This document shows positions 41,550-50,937 of a stretch of DNA of 64,000 nt, one piece after another. The position numbers and the translations under genes were made by a program. Source of the DNA: a virus; IMG/VR virus record IMGVR_UViG_3300037042_006844, positions 186,556 to 250,555 of that record; one strand, given 5' to 3'. The notes beneath the pieces are model-generated. The model was not told the origin of the DNA. It did not search any database and was given only the letters and a program-made list of their open reading frames with translations. Numbering within the stretch: position 1 is the first letter of the stretch; each line of letters begins with the position of its first letter.

Positions 41550-42703
41550 ATTAGTCTTTCAATAAATACACGAACCTTTTGGTATTCGGCATCAAAATCA
41601 ACAACTTCTTTGAATTTATTCCGCGCGTTTTCCTGTAACACAGGATAGTTATCGGCGCACCATTTGAGTCGATCCACGAGCGCATCGTAGTTATATCGGC
41701 TCCAATCCACGAATGCGGGCTTGTCATGATAGTTCTCAGTGTCCAACAGCAATTGTGATGTGAACCATTCTTCTGGATTACCGCCACTGCACATGTGGGT
41801 GCTGTCTGTGATTAAAATTGACCCCACAGCATACGTTTGATGCACATTGTAGCCATAACCATCCCCAACAGGTTTAACGTGGTATATGAACCCAGATTCA
41901 TTCATAACTCTGGCTATATCATAATCCGTTTTCAATTCACCATCTCGGTTGGCAACGCCATATGCTTTAACCGTCCAATCTGGCAATCTGCGTTCAAGCT
42001 CATATAAACCGCCAAGAGTATTGCAACCATGCCGAATGTTGCTGATACTTTTGATGTCTTTGATACTATTGTCATTTTTGAAAATGTTTAGATCAAACTC
42101 GGGGTGGAAAAACACCATGTTACATTTTTTGCCACTGCGGCGATTCTGAAACACTTTGTGCATTCCTTTATACAAATCTCGCTTGGAAAACTTTTTGTAA
42201 AGAGAATTCATTGTCCAGCCATGCATATCTTCCCCAGAAATGAACGTGTATGTGGTCGAATTCAAAAAATTGGGAACATTGATAGGAATGTGTCCCCAGT
42301 TGTTTCCTGCCTCAAAAATGAATTTGGCTTGCGGCTGATGATCTTTCAACAGCTTCATATACACCGGAATGTGTGCTGGAACCGTTGAAATGATGATGTC
42401 AAACTTGGTCTTGCAAAACGTATTGAAATCGATGCCCTTGTATGGAAGTTTGCCGTCATTGGTGTCCACCAAAATCGTTCCGTCTTGACGATCAGTTATC
42501 TTTTGTAAACTATCGTCAACAAACATGTTGATCAAAAATTGCTGTGCCACAGCATCTTTGTTGGCATCCACAACGCCCCAATAACCTTGTTTGTAATAAT
42601 CAAGTCCCCAAGGAACATACAATTCGCCACCCATTCGTCGTTCGAACAGATGGCACATTGAATTTACTAGGTCTCGATGATGAAAATCACAAAATATTTT
42701 CAT
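41546..42703 (-). CDS. GT-B glycosyltransferase, paralogue of 40554 gene
   Basis: A 385-residue protein from ATG 42703 (MKIFCDFHHRDLVNSMCHLF); a longer frame from 42727 would overlap the upstream gene. See the 40554 gene for shared motifs. It has a longer middle region than its paralogue. The C-terminus carries TQLLLDTENYHDKPAFVDWS and a helical end (FDAEYQKVRVFIERLI). Part of the coupled minus-strand glycan operon. Confidence 0.87.
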   Translation of the reverse strand: MKIFCDFHHRDLVNSMCHLFERRMGGELYVPWGLDYYKQGYWGVVDANKDAVAQQFLINMFVDDSLQKITDRQDGTILVDTNDGKLPYKGIDFNTFCKTKFDIIISTVPAHIPVYMKLLKDHQPQAKFIFEAGNNWGHIPINVPNFLNSTTYTFISGEDMHGWTMNSLYKKFSKRDLYKGMHKVFQNRRSGKKCNMVFFHPEFDLNIFKNDNSIKDIKSISNIRHGCNTLGGLYELERRLPDWTVKAYGVANRDGELKTDYDIARVMNESGFIYHVKPVGDGYGYNVHQTYAVGSILITDSTHMCSGGNPEEWFTSQLLLDTENYHDKPAFVDWSRYNYDALVDRLKWCADNYPVLQENARNKFKEVVDFDAEYQKVRVFIERLI

Positions 42704-43737
42704 AGAGTATCCAAAAACGATTTCCATTGGGGTTTGATAACATCTACCCCAAAAAGCTCGACCGCCGCTTTCTTTCCATTTTCACTGATGCGCTTGCGCA
42801 AAGGCACATTGACCATAACTTCGCGAATGCACTCTTTGAGTTCTTTGATGTTGTTGCAGCAAAACCCAGTTTCTCCGTGCTTAATGAGACTATTCACTTC
42901 GTATGGAAATTTGCCAACTTTGCCCGCCAACTCATCCCCCAACGCGATTACTGGAATGCCGCTCATCCACGCCTCAATGAAATTGAGAGTGTAGGATGCA
43001 GGCCATGTTCCGCTGTAAAAATACGCTTTGTTTTTACTCAACTCAATCAATTGTGATGCGTAATCAATTTCACCATAACTCATCGGTGCTTCAGCGTTTC
43101 CCGGTCCAAACAATTTGAAATTGTAATCCTTGGCAACATTGCGAATCAAATCATAACGGCAATGATCTCCTCTACCAATAACGTTTTGCCCAAACGACAT
43201 CACATAGTTTTGATCTCCGACATATGGTAGATAATCGGATTCATACTTGGCAAAACGAATGATGGTATCCTCGCCGACATAATGCGCAAGACTGCGTTCT
43301 TTTGGACTATACCGAATGATTTTCAAGCCTTGCTCTCGATATCGCAACATTTTTGCTTCGACATCTGGGGTTGACTGACCAATCGTTCTCCAAATAACAG
43401 TTTTGTGTTTGATCCGTTCCCAGTTTTGCTCAATGAAACGTGGCAAATGCATGATCATGATAATATCAAACGCATCAATCATGGCATCTGTGAGCAGATT
43501 GTTGTATTGCTCGGGCTTTACATCTGGATTATTACTATTGACATGACACATCTCATAGAACTTCTGAAGATAGTCAGACTTGTCGGGAATGTCTAGTGGT
43601 GGTCTACGATTCACCACAGGAGTTCTTGGACGATGATATGCGTCATTTGTAAACACATCATAACCCAATTCGTTGAGAACACGAAGTTCGTCGTATTCCA
43701 AAACACAGTGACATGACAGATATAGGAGTTTTTTCAT
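42700..43737 (-). CDS. GT-B glycosyltransferase (GT4-like)
   Basis: A 345-residue enzyme from ATG 43737 (MKKLLYLSCHCVLEYDELRV), 1 nt after the upstream stop; the longer frame from 43833 lies inside that gene. IMIMHLPRFIEQNWERIKHK and TVIWRTIGQS belong to the acceptor half. YTLNFIEAWMSGIPVIALGD is the donor-binding helix (GT4 EAxxxGxPVI pattern), followed by HGETGFCCNN. A classical GT4 domain order. Substrate unknown. Confidence 0.9.
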   Translation of the reverse strand: MKKLLYLSCHCVLEYDELRVLNELGYDVFTNDAYHRPRTPVVNRRPPLDIPDKSDYLQKFYEMCHVNSNNPDVKPEQYNNLLTDAMIDAFDIIMIMHLPRFIEQNWERIKHKTVIWRTIGQSTPDVEAKMLRYREQGLKIIRYSPKERSLAHYVGEDTIIRFAKYESDYLPYVGDQNYVMSFGQNVIGRGDHCRYDLIRNVAKDYNFKLFGPGNAEAPMSYGEIDYASQLIELSKNKAYFYSGTWPASYTLNFIEAWMSGIPVIALGDELAGKVGKFPYEVNSLIKHGETGFCCNNIKELKECIREVMVNVPLRKRISENGKKAAVELFGVDVIKPQWKSFLDTL

Positions 43738-43738
43738 T

Positions 43739-44164
43739 TTATAAACAAGAAAGGCTGGGATGTTCACACACTTGGAAAAAGCACAGTCCCAATTGGCGGG
43801 TGTCGTTTTCTGGCATGTATGCATCCGTTTCAACCGTCAGTGAAGTTGTAGCGTTGCAATTAACAATAAAAGTGTATGGTTTGTTTGGTGTCAATTTTTG
43901 TTTGAAGTCAACTTTTCCATTATATATATGCACCTCACGACCAATGGGACACACAACTCTGAATCGAATCGCAGAAATGTTTTCGAATTCGATCACCGTC
44001 TTTGGATGCGCCCATCGAAACTTGTTTCCGTCGATATCTTTCTCAACTTCGTGCCAATTGCCGCCGATCAACGTCAGTGTGCTGGCACTATTAAAAGCTT
44101 TCATCGAGAATATGCCCTTGATTCGATTCCAAAACGATTGATTGATTATAATTGCGTCATCCAT
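43739..44164 (-). CDS. Small beta-sandwich protein, glycosyltransferase accessory (copy 1)
   Basis: A 141-residue beta-rich protein. Shared by eye with the 45603-46046 protein: GNWHEVEKD..KFRWAHPKTVIEFEN versus DTWFGLEQ..PFRWSHPVAKLNIQN; PIGREVHIYNGKV versus PLGREVNITTKEV; and ENDTRQLGLCFF versus ESDTRSLGLQFV. The same fold seems to occur as the middle domain of the 52548-55178 enzyme. Such domains may bind carbohydrate or act as accessory modules to the GT-B enzymes next to them (42700, 44170). Confidence 0.78.
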   Translation of the reverse strand: MDDAIIINQSFWNRIKGIFSMKAFNSASTLTLIGGNWHEVEKDIDGNKFRWAHPKTVIEFENISAIRFRVVCPIGREVHIYNGKVDFKQKLTPNKPYTFIVNCNATTSLTVETDAYMPENDTRQLGLCFFQVCEHPSLSCL

Positions 44165-44169
44165 AAAAT

Positions 44170-45588
44170 TTATTTAACTTTTTGTTCCATCAACATATAT
44201 GCGTGTTCCAAATCAGGATATGCCCATTCTTGGTCACTGGTATAATTCGAACTGAACGATTCCATACCTTGAATACTACCCAAAGTATATTTCACCAAAC
44301 CAGGATGGCTGATTCCAAGAAAATCGATCTGCCCACTATATCCAGTGGCAATCACGTCTTTTTTCAGTTTATACGCTTCAAAAATCGTCAAACCGAATCC
44401 TTCACTTTTTGTCAAACTAACATAACAATCGCCAAAACCGTGCAAGCTCAACATTTCACGTTCGTTTAGATTCATCAACAATAGATGAATACTCTTTCCC
44501 AGCTTGTTTGTCAATAGTTTAATTTTATTGACGATGTAGTTGATGTTCGTTATTGTATAATCTTTGTAATGCACTTTAAGCAACAATTGAGTATTTGGAT
44601 ACTTGTCGTTTAGTTTATCAAATACTTTGACCAATTCTTCGATACTCTTGCGTGCAGTCAACTCTCCAATGCTGTAAAACGTGTATTTTGTTTTGCTTAT
44701 TTCTGTTCCGAAACAATCGGTGATGTTGATCGATCTTTTGTCGGGCAGTCGTTGATCAAACCATACGTGCGGCACCACTCGAATGTTGTTTTTGATTCCG
44801 CAGTTTTTGAACACCGTTTTGTTGTAAGTTGAAGGAACCCATACTTCTGGTAAAAGGTTGATGTAGTCCGCCCATTTAGCAGGTAATTTGCTGCTTTCCC
44901 AAGCACAATACCCCACCACACGTTTGTATTTGCTGCATTCATAGGTCCGAATGTATTCTGGCCACAGATCGGGTGTAGAATGAATAGTGATTTGGTCTTT
45001 ACCTGGCAACAAACGATTGATTGCGCTCTCTGCAAGTGCGTTGATATAGTTAGTGGTATCAAGTTTGCTGCTGTCAAATTTCAGCGGATGCCAACTAACG
45101 GGAACACCCTTGGTGACATATTCGGCAACATAGCCTTTTGCAGCGGTTGCATAGCCGGAGGTTCCATATTGCCCAACATAATACACGCTGTCAATCGTAT
45201 CCAATTCGATGCTGGATCGATTGAACAGCTTGATCATCGATATCTTTTTGAGCGTTTCTTTACGTGGAAAATCGTATTTTGGATAGACAACGATATTGCA
45301 AAATATTTTCTCTTTTTCAAAAACATTGAGTGTGCGATTTACAATGAATTTGAGAAACTTACTTTCTTCAAAACTGCTATTGACGAACACAAACGTTTTA
45401 CCCAGCTTTTTGATAAGTTCATTGTAAATGCCGATACCATTTAACGCCTCCATGTCATCAATCAAATAAATCTCGACATCTTTTTCAGATTGCAGATTCT
45501 CAAGCAAATTTTTGTCTTTGGAGATCAATACCAAAGAAGTCATTCGCTCTCTAAGAAAATCAATTTGATTTTGATTGAAACGTTCCAT
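44170..45588 (-). CDS. GT-B glycosyltransferase with N-terminal extension
   Basis: A 472-residue protein. Residues 1-~135 are an extra helical domain (RFNQNQIDFLRERMTSLVLI...). Residues ~137-472 form a GT4-like enzyme: YYVGQYGTSGYATAAKGYVA, IHSTPDLWPEYIRTYECSKY, VPSTYNKTVFKNCGIK, and LHGFGDCYVSLTKSEGFGLT with the donor-site Glu. Paralogue of 4931-5890 (319 residues, no extension) and of the N-terminal half of 52548-55178. Lies between the two small beta-sandwich genes. Confidence 0.9.
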   Translation of the reverse strand: MERFNQNQIDFLRERMTSLVLISKDKNLLENLQSEKDVEIYLIDDMEALNGIGIYNELIKKLGKTFVFVNSSFEESKFLKFIVNRTLNVFEKEKIFCNIVVYPKYDFPRKETLKKISMIKLFNRSSIELDTIDSVYYVGQYGTSGYATAAKGYVAEYVTKGVPVSWHPLKFDSSKLDTTNYINALAESAINRLLPGKDQITIHSTPDLWPEYIRTYECSKYKRVVGYCAWESSKLPAKWADYINLLPEVWVPSTYNKTVFKNCGIKNNIRVVPHVWFDQRLPDKRSINITDCFGTEISKTKYTFYSIGELTARKSIEELVKVFDKLNDKYPNTQLLLKVHYKDYTITNINYIVNKIKLLTNKLGKSIHLLLMNLNEREMLSLHGFGDCYVSLTKSEGFGLTIFEAYKLKKDVIATGYSGQIDFLGISHPGLVKYTLGSIQGMESFSSNYTSDQEWAYPDLEHAYMLMEQKVK

Positions 45589-45602
45589 TGCGTATTGTTA
45601 TA

Positions 45603-46046
45603 CTAGTTCAAAACCATGCACGGTGTTGTGGTGATATAAACGAACTGCAATCCAAGGGAGCGAGTGTCACTCTCTGGGTTGAAAGGTTCGGTTCGAAATA
45701 CCACTTCTTCAGCATCATTCACACTCAACACAATATCATAGAACTCACCCGGTTCCAATTTAACAGTATGGTTTACTTCCTTGGTGGTGATGTTGACCTC
45801 TCTTCCCAGAGGGTCCATGATGCGCACCGCCAGTGTTTCCAAATTTTGAATGTTTAACTTGGCTACAGGATGTGACCAACGAAATGGAGCATCAACAGCT
45901 TGTTCCAAACCAAACCAAGTATCGGGGTTGCGTTCCAGCTTTCGTTCATTTTTAATGAACGAGATTTTACGAAAAAGCCGCTTCACTTGTGCCATAGGCT
46001 TGAGGTAGAACGGTTGTCTAATTATAATAGTTTTGGTGTTCTGCAT
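45603..46046 (-). CDS. Small beta-sandwich protein, glycosyltransferase accessory (copy 2)
   Basis: A 147-residue paralogue of 43739-44164 (see that entry for shared motifs). The N-terminal 40 residues are basic and may be a linker. It has a host-type promoter (TTGCAT-16-TAGGAT) 14 nt upstream and is the first gene of the long minus-strand glycan operon running down to 27 kb. Confidence 0.78.
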   Translation of the reverse strand: MQNTKTIIIRQPFYLKPMAQVKRLFRKISFIKNERKLERNPDTWFGLEQAVDAPFRWSHPVAKLNIQNLETLAVRIMDPLGREVNITTKEVNHTVKLEPGEFYDIVLSVNDAEEVVFRTEPFNPESDTRSLGLQFVYITTTPCMVLN

Positions 46047-46060
46047 AGCAAATATCTTCT

Positions 46061-46088
46061 ATCCTACCATAACTAGGCGACAATGCAA
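46061..46088 (-). promoter_or_regulatory. Sigma70-like promoter of the minus-strand glycan operon
   Basis: Minus strand: TTGCAT (46088-46083), 16 nt, TAGGAT (46066-46061), then 14 nt to ATG at 46046, giving a leader of about 7 nt. The divergent gene starts at 46144. Confidence 0.55.
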
Positions 46089-46143
46089 GAGTGTTGTTAA
46101 TTATATTTTAGTCGAACGCAGTTCTGTTGATATTTAAGATTAT

Positions 46144-47520
46144 ATGGTAAAACTGATTGTTTTCGATTTGGATGGTGTGCTGGTGTCCACTAAAAAGTTA
46201 CATTACGATGCTTTCAACAAAGCATTGGCTGAGATCGACCCCAAATACGTTATTACAGTCGAGGAGCATTTGTCTAAATATGATGGTCTGAGCACACGAA
46301 AAAAGCTGGATCTTCTTTCCAAAGAAAAAGGATTGAGCTATATGCTGCATCAAAACGTGTGGCTCATGAAGCAATCATATACTACTCAACTGCTGACAGA
46401 GCTTAAACCAGACAGTCGTATCATAGAGGTTCTTCAACTGCTTAAAAAACACAGATACACCATTGCAGTGGCAAGCAATAGCATCCGTGAGACCGTCAAA
46501 ATCACATTGTTGCGACTTGGGTTTTTGGAATACATCGATTTCTTTCTCAGCAATGAGGATGTGAAATATCCAAAACCAAGTCCAGAGATTTATCTTCGGT
46601 CCATGATTCAAGCGGGGTCCAGCCCAAAAGAGACCCTCATTATAGAAGATAGTGTTATTGGTCGTAACGCTGCCAATGATAGCGGAGGACATCTAATGGG
46701 AGTGAACGATCCGTCCGAAGTGACATATGATGCCATCAAAAACTTTATAGAAAGTATCGATACTAGTAATAGTAAACAACCAAAATGGCAAGGAGGAAAA
46801 ATGAATGTTTTGATACCAATGGCAGGAGCAGGAAGCAGATTTGAAAAAGCGGGATATACATTTCCAAAACCGTTAATTGACGTTCGGGGCAAGCCAATGA
46901 TTCAGTTGGTCGTGGAAAATCTGAACGTTGATGCTCGATACATTTTTATAGTTAGAAAAGACCACTATGAAAAATACAATCTCCAAGAAACGTTGTCCAA
47001 TTTCTGTCCCAACAACACAATCATTCAAGTCGATCATCTCACAGAAGGAGCGGCTTGCACTACGCTGCTCGCCAAACAGTTTATTGATAATGAAGAGCCA
47101 TTGATTATCGCCAATAGTGATCAATTTGTTGAATGGAACAGCGACGAGTTTATGTATGCTTGTGGTGCCGGTGATTTGGACGGCAATATACTTTCGTTTG
47201 AGTCCACACATCCAAAGTGGAGTTATGCGCGGCTTAACGACTGCGGGTATGTAACCGAAATTGCCGAAAAGAAACCCATAAGCAATGTCGCCACAGTAGG
47301 TATTTATTATTGGCGACGGGGCAGTGATTATGTAAAATATGCCGAGCAAATGATATCAAAAAACGTTCGTGTCGACAATGAGTTCTATGTGGCACCCGTC
47401 TACAATGAAGCCATTGAAGCTGGCAAAAAAATCAAAGTGTTCAACATTGAAAAAATGTGGGGACTTGGAACTCCAGAAGACCTCTCTCATTTTTTAGAAA
47501 ATTACAAAAATAGTTATTGA
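46144..47520 (+). CDS. HAD phosphatase-nucleotidyltransferase fusion
   Basis: A 458-residue bifunctional protein. Residues 1-~205 are a HAD-family phosphatase of the beta-phosphoglucomutase type: VFDLDGVLVS (Asp8/Asp10), ASNS, then KYPKPSPEIYL and IIEDSVIGRNAA. Residues 220-458 are a sugar-nucleotidyltransferase: NVLIPMAGAGSRFEKAG, FPKPLIDVRGKPMIQ, IIANSDQFVEW. It could dephosphorylate a sugar bisphosphate and then activate the monophosphate, as in heptose pathways, but the substrate is not known. An internal Shine-Dalgarno site at 46790 precedes ATG 46801 (residue 220), so the second domain may also be made alone. TAAGAT lies 3 nt before the start. Confidence 0.9.
   Translation: MVKLIVFDLDGVLVSTKKLHYDAFNKALAEIDPKYVITVEEHLSKYDGLSTRKKLDLLSKEKGLSYMLHQNVWLMKQSYTTQLLTELKPDSRIIEVLQLLKKHRYTIAVASNSIRETVKITLLRLGFLEYIDFFLSNEDVKYPKPSPEIYLRSMIQAGSSPKETLIIEDSVIGRNAANDSGGHLMGVNDPSEVTYDAIKNFIESIDTSNSKQPKWQGGKMNVLIPMAGAGSRFEKAGYTFPKPLIDVRGKPMIQLVVENLNVDARYIFIVRKDHYEKYNLQETLSNFCPNNTIIQVDHLTEGAACTTLLAKQFIDNEEPLIIANSDQFVEWNSDEFMYACGAGDLDGNILSFESTHPKWSYARLNDCGYVTEIAEKKPISNVATVGIYYWRRGSDYVKYAEQMISKNVRVDNEFYVAPVYNEAIEAGKKIKVFNIEKMWGLGTPEDLSHFLENYKNSY
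46790..46803 (+). promoter_or_regulatory. Internal ribosome binding site before the nucleotidyltransferase domain
   Basis: AAGGAGG followed by AAAA and an in-frame ATG at 46801. It is one of the strongest Shine-Dalgarno sequences in the window and sits exactly at the domain boundary (residue 220). Confidence 0.6.
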
Positions 47521-47521
47521 T

Positions 47522-47845
47522 ATGCATGTTTTCGATCTCAAAAGTTTTGTGGGCGGATGGTTTGTTGGAAATTTCGATCCGTCCATAATTAACACTAAAA
47601 ATGTTGAAATCGCCATTAAACACTATGTGGCGGGGCAAAATGAAACGTCACATTATCATGCAATCGCAGACGAAATTACTGTGATTGTTAGTGGTGCCGC
47701 CAAAATGAACGGACTAACATATCATACTGGCGATGTGATTCATATTCAACCAGGAGAGTCTACAGATTTTGTTCCGTTGACAGATACAACCACATGTGTA
47801 GTAAAAATGCCGTCGGTAATAGGTGATAAATATACAAAGAACTGA
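47522..47845 (+). CDS. Cupin-fold protein
   Basis: A 107-residue single cupin: IAIKHYVAGQNETSHYHAIA, DEITVIVSGAAKMNGLTYHT, GDVIHIQPGES. His residues in ETSHYH and Glu in DEIT match the metal-binding cupin motif 1; motif 2 is partial. In glycan loci single cupins may be sugar isomerases or epimerases, or regulators. It begins 1 nt after the HAD-nucleotidyltransferase stop and is surely co-translated, suggesting action on the same sugar. Confidence 0.85.
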   Translation: MHVFDLKSFVGGWFVGNFDPSIINTKNVEIAIKHYVAGQNETSHYHAIADEITVIVSGAAKMNGLTYHTGDVIHIQPGESTDFVPLTDTTTCVVKMPSVIGDKYTKN

Positions 47846-47847
47846 TT

Positions 47848-48522
47848 ATGTTTATTATACCATGCAAATATGCTGCGGGAAATTCACATCACAAACATCC
47901 CGTGTCACGCATCGTTCCATTGGTTGAATCCATTGCCAAATTTCATCCCAATGAAAAAGTAATGGTGGCGGATTCAAACTCACCAGACCTGTCATATGTT
48001 GAAACAATACAGCACAGCAATCCGAATGTAGTAATGCGTTACAACAACAACCATTTTATAGACTCGGCGGTGTGGACTGGATTTTTTGATTTTCCAGATG
48101 AAAAGTTTTTCTATGTCATACACGACAACGTCGAAATACATAAAAGCTTGGAGCCGTTCAGACAATTTGAATTCACATCGTTTATGACGTTTCCCCTTCA
48201 TTACGGAGACGAAAGTTTGCGGCTCCACGCACAGAGTGTAATTGCAAAAACCAAATTCAAATACAATGAGCAGGTTCCTGGTTTAGCCGGGATACAGTTT
48301 TTATGCAATCGCTCAGTTTTGCAAAAACTATATGAAAGAGGTTTGCACTTAAACACACCCGACAACAAAATAGAAAGCGATAATAGCGAACGCATATGGG
48401 CAATATGTCTGGCGGACATTGGGATCGACATCACCAAATCGTCTATCTACGGTCCAATGACTGCGTTCAATCCTCCTTTCAAATCTGAATACCTCACAAA
48501 ATATTTATCATCCAGGCCATGA
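47848..48522 (+). CDS. Putative glycosyltransferase-like protein
   Basis: A 224-residue protein. The N-terminal half resembles the GT-A nucleotide-binding fold (FIIPCKYAAGNSHHKHPVSR, VMVADSNSPDLSYVETIQHS) with FFYVIHDNVEIHKSL at the position of the acidic motif (His-Asp-Asn instead of DXD). This could mean a metal-independent or inactive enzyme. Overlaps the next gene by 4 nt in the plus-strand sub-operon 46144-49789. Confidence 0.7.
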   Translation: MFIIPCKYAAGNSHHKHPVSRIVPLVESIAKFHPNEKVMVADSNSPDLSYVETIQHSNPNVVMRYNNNHFIDSAVWTGFFDFPDEKFFYVIHDNVEIHKSLEPFRQFEFTSFMTFPLHYGDESLRLHAQSVIAKTKFKYNEQVPGLAGIQFLCNRSVLQKLYERGLHLNTPDNKIESDNSERIWAICLADIGIDITKSSIYGPMTAFNPPFKSEYLTKYLSSRP

Positions 48523-49337
48523 AAATAAGATTTTACATCGTCACTTACAAAAATCCAACGGTTTTGAACGATTGGATTTTGGCATCACTATACAATTCGG
48601 AGTATGACCGAGAGAACGTTGAAATTTATATCATAAATAACCATAGCCAATTTTTCATTGAGGACAAATATAAGCCTATGGTCACAGTGCTGCACAACAC
48701 GTTGCGACCAGATTTCTCAACTGGGCATTTAGCTAGAAACCATAATCACGCCATCATCAATGGGTTTGAAACTCTACAACCAGGCCATGAAAAATGTGAC
48801 GCAGTGATTTCGTGCCAAAACGACACCAAAGTTTTGCCAAACTGGGAAGAAACTGTCAAAACACTGCTAAAAACATACACATACGCTTCGTTTGGCACTG
48901 GGGATCAATTTCAAATCTTTACGCCAGAAGGCATACGAACCACTGGGATATATGATGAACGATTCTGTAACATTGGGTATCAAGAAGCAGATTACTTCTT
49001 GCGAAGCTATATCTACAATCGAGACAAATCCAGTATAAATGATCACGCTCATGCCAGATTGTGGAACACGTCTGATCTATGTCCAATCGAAAATACTGTG
49101 GCGGGTTGGTGGAGAGAAGGGGAATCGAGGGACATTCATGGCGCGTCATATCATTTTCATGAATATTCTCGCACAGTATTTATACGTAAATGGGGGATTC
49201 CATCTGAAGGGTGGATCATCGACGAACTTGACAAGGCTCCAAACCCATCTCTTATACCAAATTTCGTTACGTATCCATACTTTGAACAATACGTAGACAA
49301 ACTTCGTGAGAAAAACTATGTATACGGACCAGCATGA
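48519..49337 (+). CDS. GT2-like glycosyltransferase
   Basis: A 272-residue GT-A protein. IRFYIVTYKNPTVLNDWILA, VEIYIINNHSQFFIEDKY and GHLARNHNHAIINGFE are GT2-like, and DAVISCQNDTKVLPNWEETV holds the metal motif (QND). GWWREGESRDIHGASYHFHE resembles the GxW(R/G)E acceptor segment. Coupled by 4-nt overlaps to the genes on both sides. Confidence 0.85.
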   Translation: MKIRFYIVTYKNPTVLNDWILASLYNSEYDRENVEIYIINNHSQFFIEDKYKPMVTVLHNTLRPDFSTGHLARNHNHAIINGFETLQPGHEKCDAVISCQNDTKVLPNWEETVKTLLKTYTYASFGTGDQFQIFTPEGIRTTGIYDERFCNIGYQEADYFLRSYIYNRDKSSINDHAHARLWNTSDLCPIENTVAGWWREGESRDIHGASYHFHEYSRTVFIRKWGIPSEGWIIDELDKAPNPSLIPNFVTYPYFEQYVDKLREKNYVYGPA

Positions 49338-49789
49338 AATTCATTAGTCATAGAGGTAATATCGACGGTAGAAACAAACAAACTGAGAATCACCCAGATC
49401 AGATTCTCAAAGCAATTTCGCTTGGCTATGATGTTGAAATCGATATTTGGGATGTTGACTGTAAACTGTGGTTGGGGCATGATGGTCCAGAATACGAAAC
49501 TAACGTGACATTTTTATTAGAACATCATCAAAAGTTGTTGATCCATTGCAAAAATGATGCTGCGTTGTTCAAACTGCATAGTGTTTCGGAACTAAACATT
49601 TTTACTCATGCCGACGATCCATTTACAATTTCCAGCAAAAACAACCTTTTAATTCACCCGCACACAAAAACAGCACGTAGATGCGGAATTTTGATCATGC
49701 CTGAGATGTCCACCTATACTGTGGATGAAATTTTGCAATTTGATGGAATAGTCAGTGATAACATAGATTTTTATGAAAATCATTTATGA
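49334..49789 (+). CDS. Glycerophosphodiester phosphodiesterase-like protein
   Basis: A 151-residue protein with the GDPD TIM-barrel start: FISHRGNIDGRNKQTENHPD (His-Arg-Gly and Glu-Asn motif), YDVEIDIWDVDCKLWLGHDG (Glu-x-Asp, His-Asp). Full GDPDs have ~240 residues, so this is a short form as found in some polysaccharide gene clusters. Metal ligands are present; activity is uncertain. Last gene of the plus-strand sub-operon; a 52-nt AT-rich gap separates it from the convergent gene 49842. Confidence 0.82.
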   Translation: MKFISHRGNIDGRNKQTENHPDQILKAISLGYDVEIDIWDVDCKLWLGHDGPEYETNVTFLLEHHQKLLIHCKNDAALFKLHSVSELNIFTHADDPFTISSKNNLLIHPHTKTARRCGILIMPEMSTYTVDEILQFDGIVSDNIDFYENHL

Positions 49790-49841
49790 CTTAAAAATTG
49801 CCTATAGCACATCGATGAATTAACTGGTTTTAATGACATGT

Positions 49842-50801
49842 TCATGGTTTAATAAAAGTGTCGTGAATGTTATGGTAATTTATTCTACCAGAAAAAACTT
49901 GATCAAACGGAACATATATATACAATAACGCGTGTCTAACATAGACTGTATTTTGATCCATCGCGTGCAGTGCGCAATTCAAATTAAGCTTTCTTTCTGC
50001 ATTGGAGTCATTTACAAAATTTTTCATGAACGCATATACTATAGGATGGTCATTTTTGTTTAATCTATCAAACTCTTTATATAGATCATAATTGTGTTTG
50101 AGACAATTTTCAAAAAATAATTTCATCGTTGTTGGTGATCCAATGTGATAATAATCACCGCCGTAGAGATGCCCCGTGCGTGCAAGAAAAAAATTTAGGT
50201 GTATGATTCGTTTTTGTATTTGTTTTAGCGGCGAAATTATAAAATTGTTTATGTCCCTGAATTCATGTTCGTTTATTTCGGTCCCATAGCACATCAATAA
50301 ATCTGGCCGGGTGTGGATCACCAAATCAGCATCATCATTTACCAAGTCCACCATTTTTTCATACTTCACAAGCTGTCGGCTGGTCCAATAATCAAAATCA
50401 ATAACTCTATCTTTTAATTCGACATTTTTAATATTGCGCAGACAGTCTTCGTATTGATCAAACTGCTCTTTTTTTAATGCATCTACATCGGCCAATACTA
50501 TTTTTTTGAAATCGATGTGCCGTTTGAACTCATCGAGCCATTCGTTGAAATCATCCAGTGTATATTCTTTGTATAATTCTGGAAAGTATGTTTTGCCATA
50601 CTTCAAAATGGCTGGCTTAAAATTAATCTCTGGGTATGTGTATAAAACATGTTCAAATTCTATTTTGTCGTAGTTGGTGTTTGCCTCCTTATTTATATAG
50701 TCAATGTCCATTTTATCAAAAAAATTTTTGAAATACGTGGCAGTGGCACTGCCACGCAAATGACCTTTATATATAACTTGAATCTTTAATACGTTTTTCA
50801 T
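49842..50801 (-). CDS. Putative GT-A-like glycosyltransferase
   Basis: A 319-residue protein, likely glycosyltransferase. LKIQVIYKGHLRGSATATYF starts the fold, and DADLVIHTRPDLLMCYGTEI has the RPD motif seen in some uncharacterised GT-A proteins in the usual metal-site position. LNFFLARTGHLYGGDYYHIG and ENCLKHNYDLYKEFDRLNKN follow. The ATG (50801) lies 4 nt from the left end of TnpB element C; a TTGACA-17-TAAGAT promoter inside the element points at this gene. Confidence 0.72.
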   Translation of the reverse strand: MKNVLKIQVIYKGHLRGSATATYFKNFFDKMDIDYINKEANTNYDKIEFEHVLYTYPEINFKPAILKYGKTYFPELYKEYTLDDFNEWLDEFKRHIDFKKIVLADVDALKKEQFDQYEDCLRNIKNVELKDRVIDFDYWTSRQLVKYEKMVDLVNDDADLVIHTRPDLLMCYGTEINEHEFRDINNFIISPLKQIQKRIIHLNFFLARTGHLYGGDYYHIGSPTTMKLFFENCLKHNYDLYKEFDRLNKNDHPIVYAFMKNFVNDSNAERKLNLNCALHAMDQNTVYVRHALLYIYVPFDQVFSGRINYHNIHDTFIKP

Positions 50802-50863
50802 AATCTTGGAGGAAGGAAACCCCTTCGGCTTTAGCCAAGGGGAGGAATTCCGACCATTTAACT

Positions 50864-50892
50864 ATCTTAACACAACCACCTCAATTTGTCAA
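50864..50892 (-). promoter_or_regulatory. Outward-facing promoter in element C
   Basis: Minus strand: TTGACA (50892-50887), 17-nt spacer, TAAGAT (50869-50864), directed through the left-end hairpin into gene 49842-50801. The transcript would have a ~55-nt leader containing the hairpin. Confidence 0.6.
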
Positions 50893-50937
50893 CCACAAAA
50901 ATATTTTAACTTTTTTGATGTTTTGTTATTTTCATTA

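Noticed and set aside
43738-43833. Upstream extension of the 42700 gene to 43833
   Set aside because: The extra 32 residues are read from inside the beta-sandwich gene in another frame; ATG 43737 follows that gene's stop by 1 nt.
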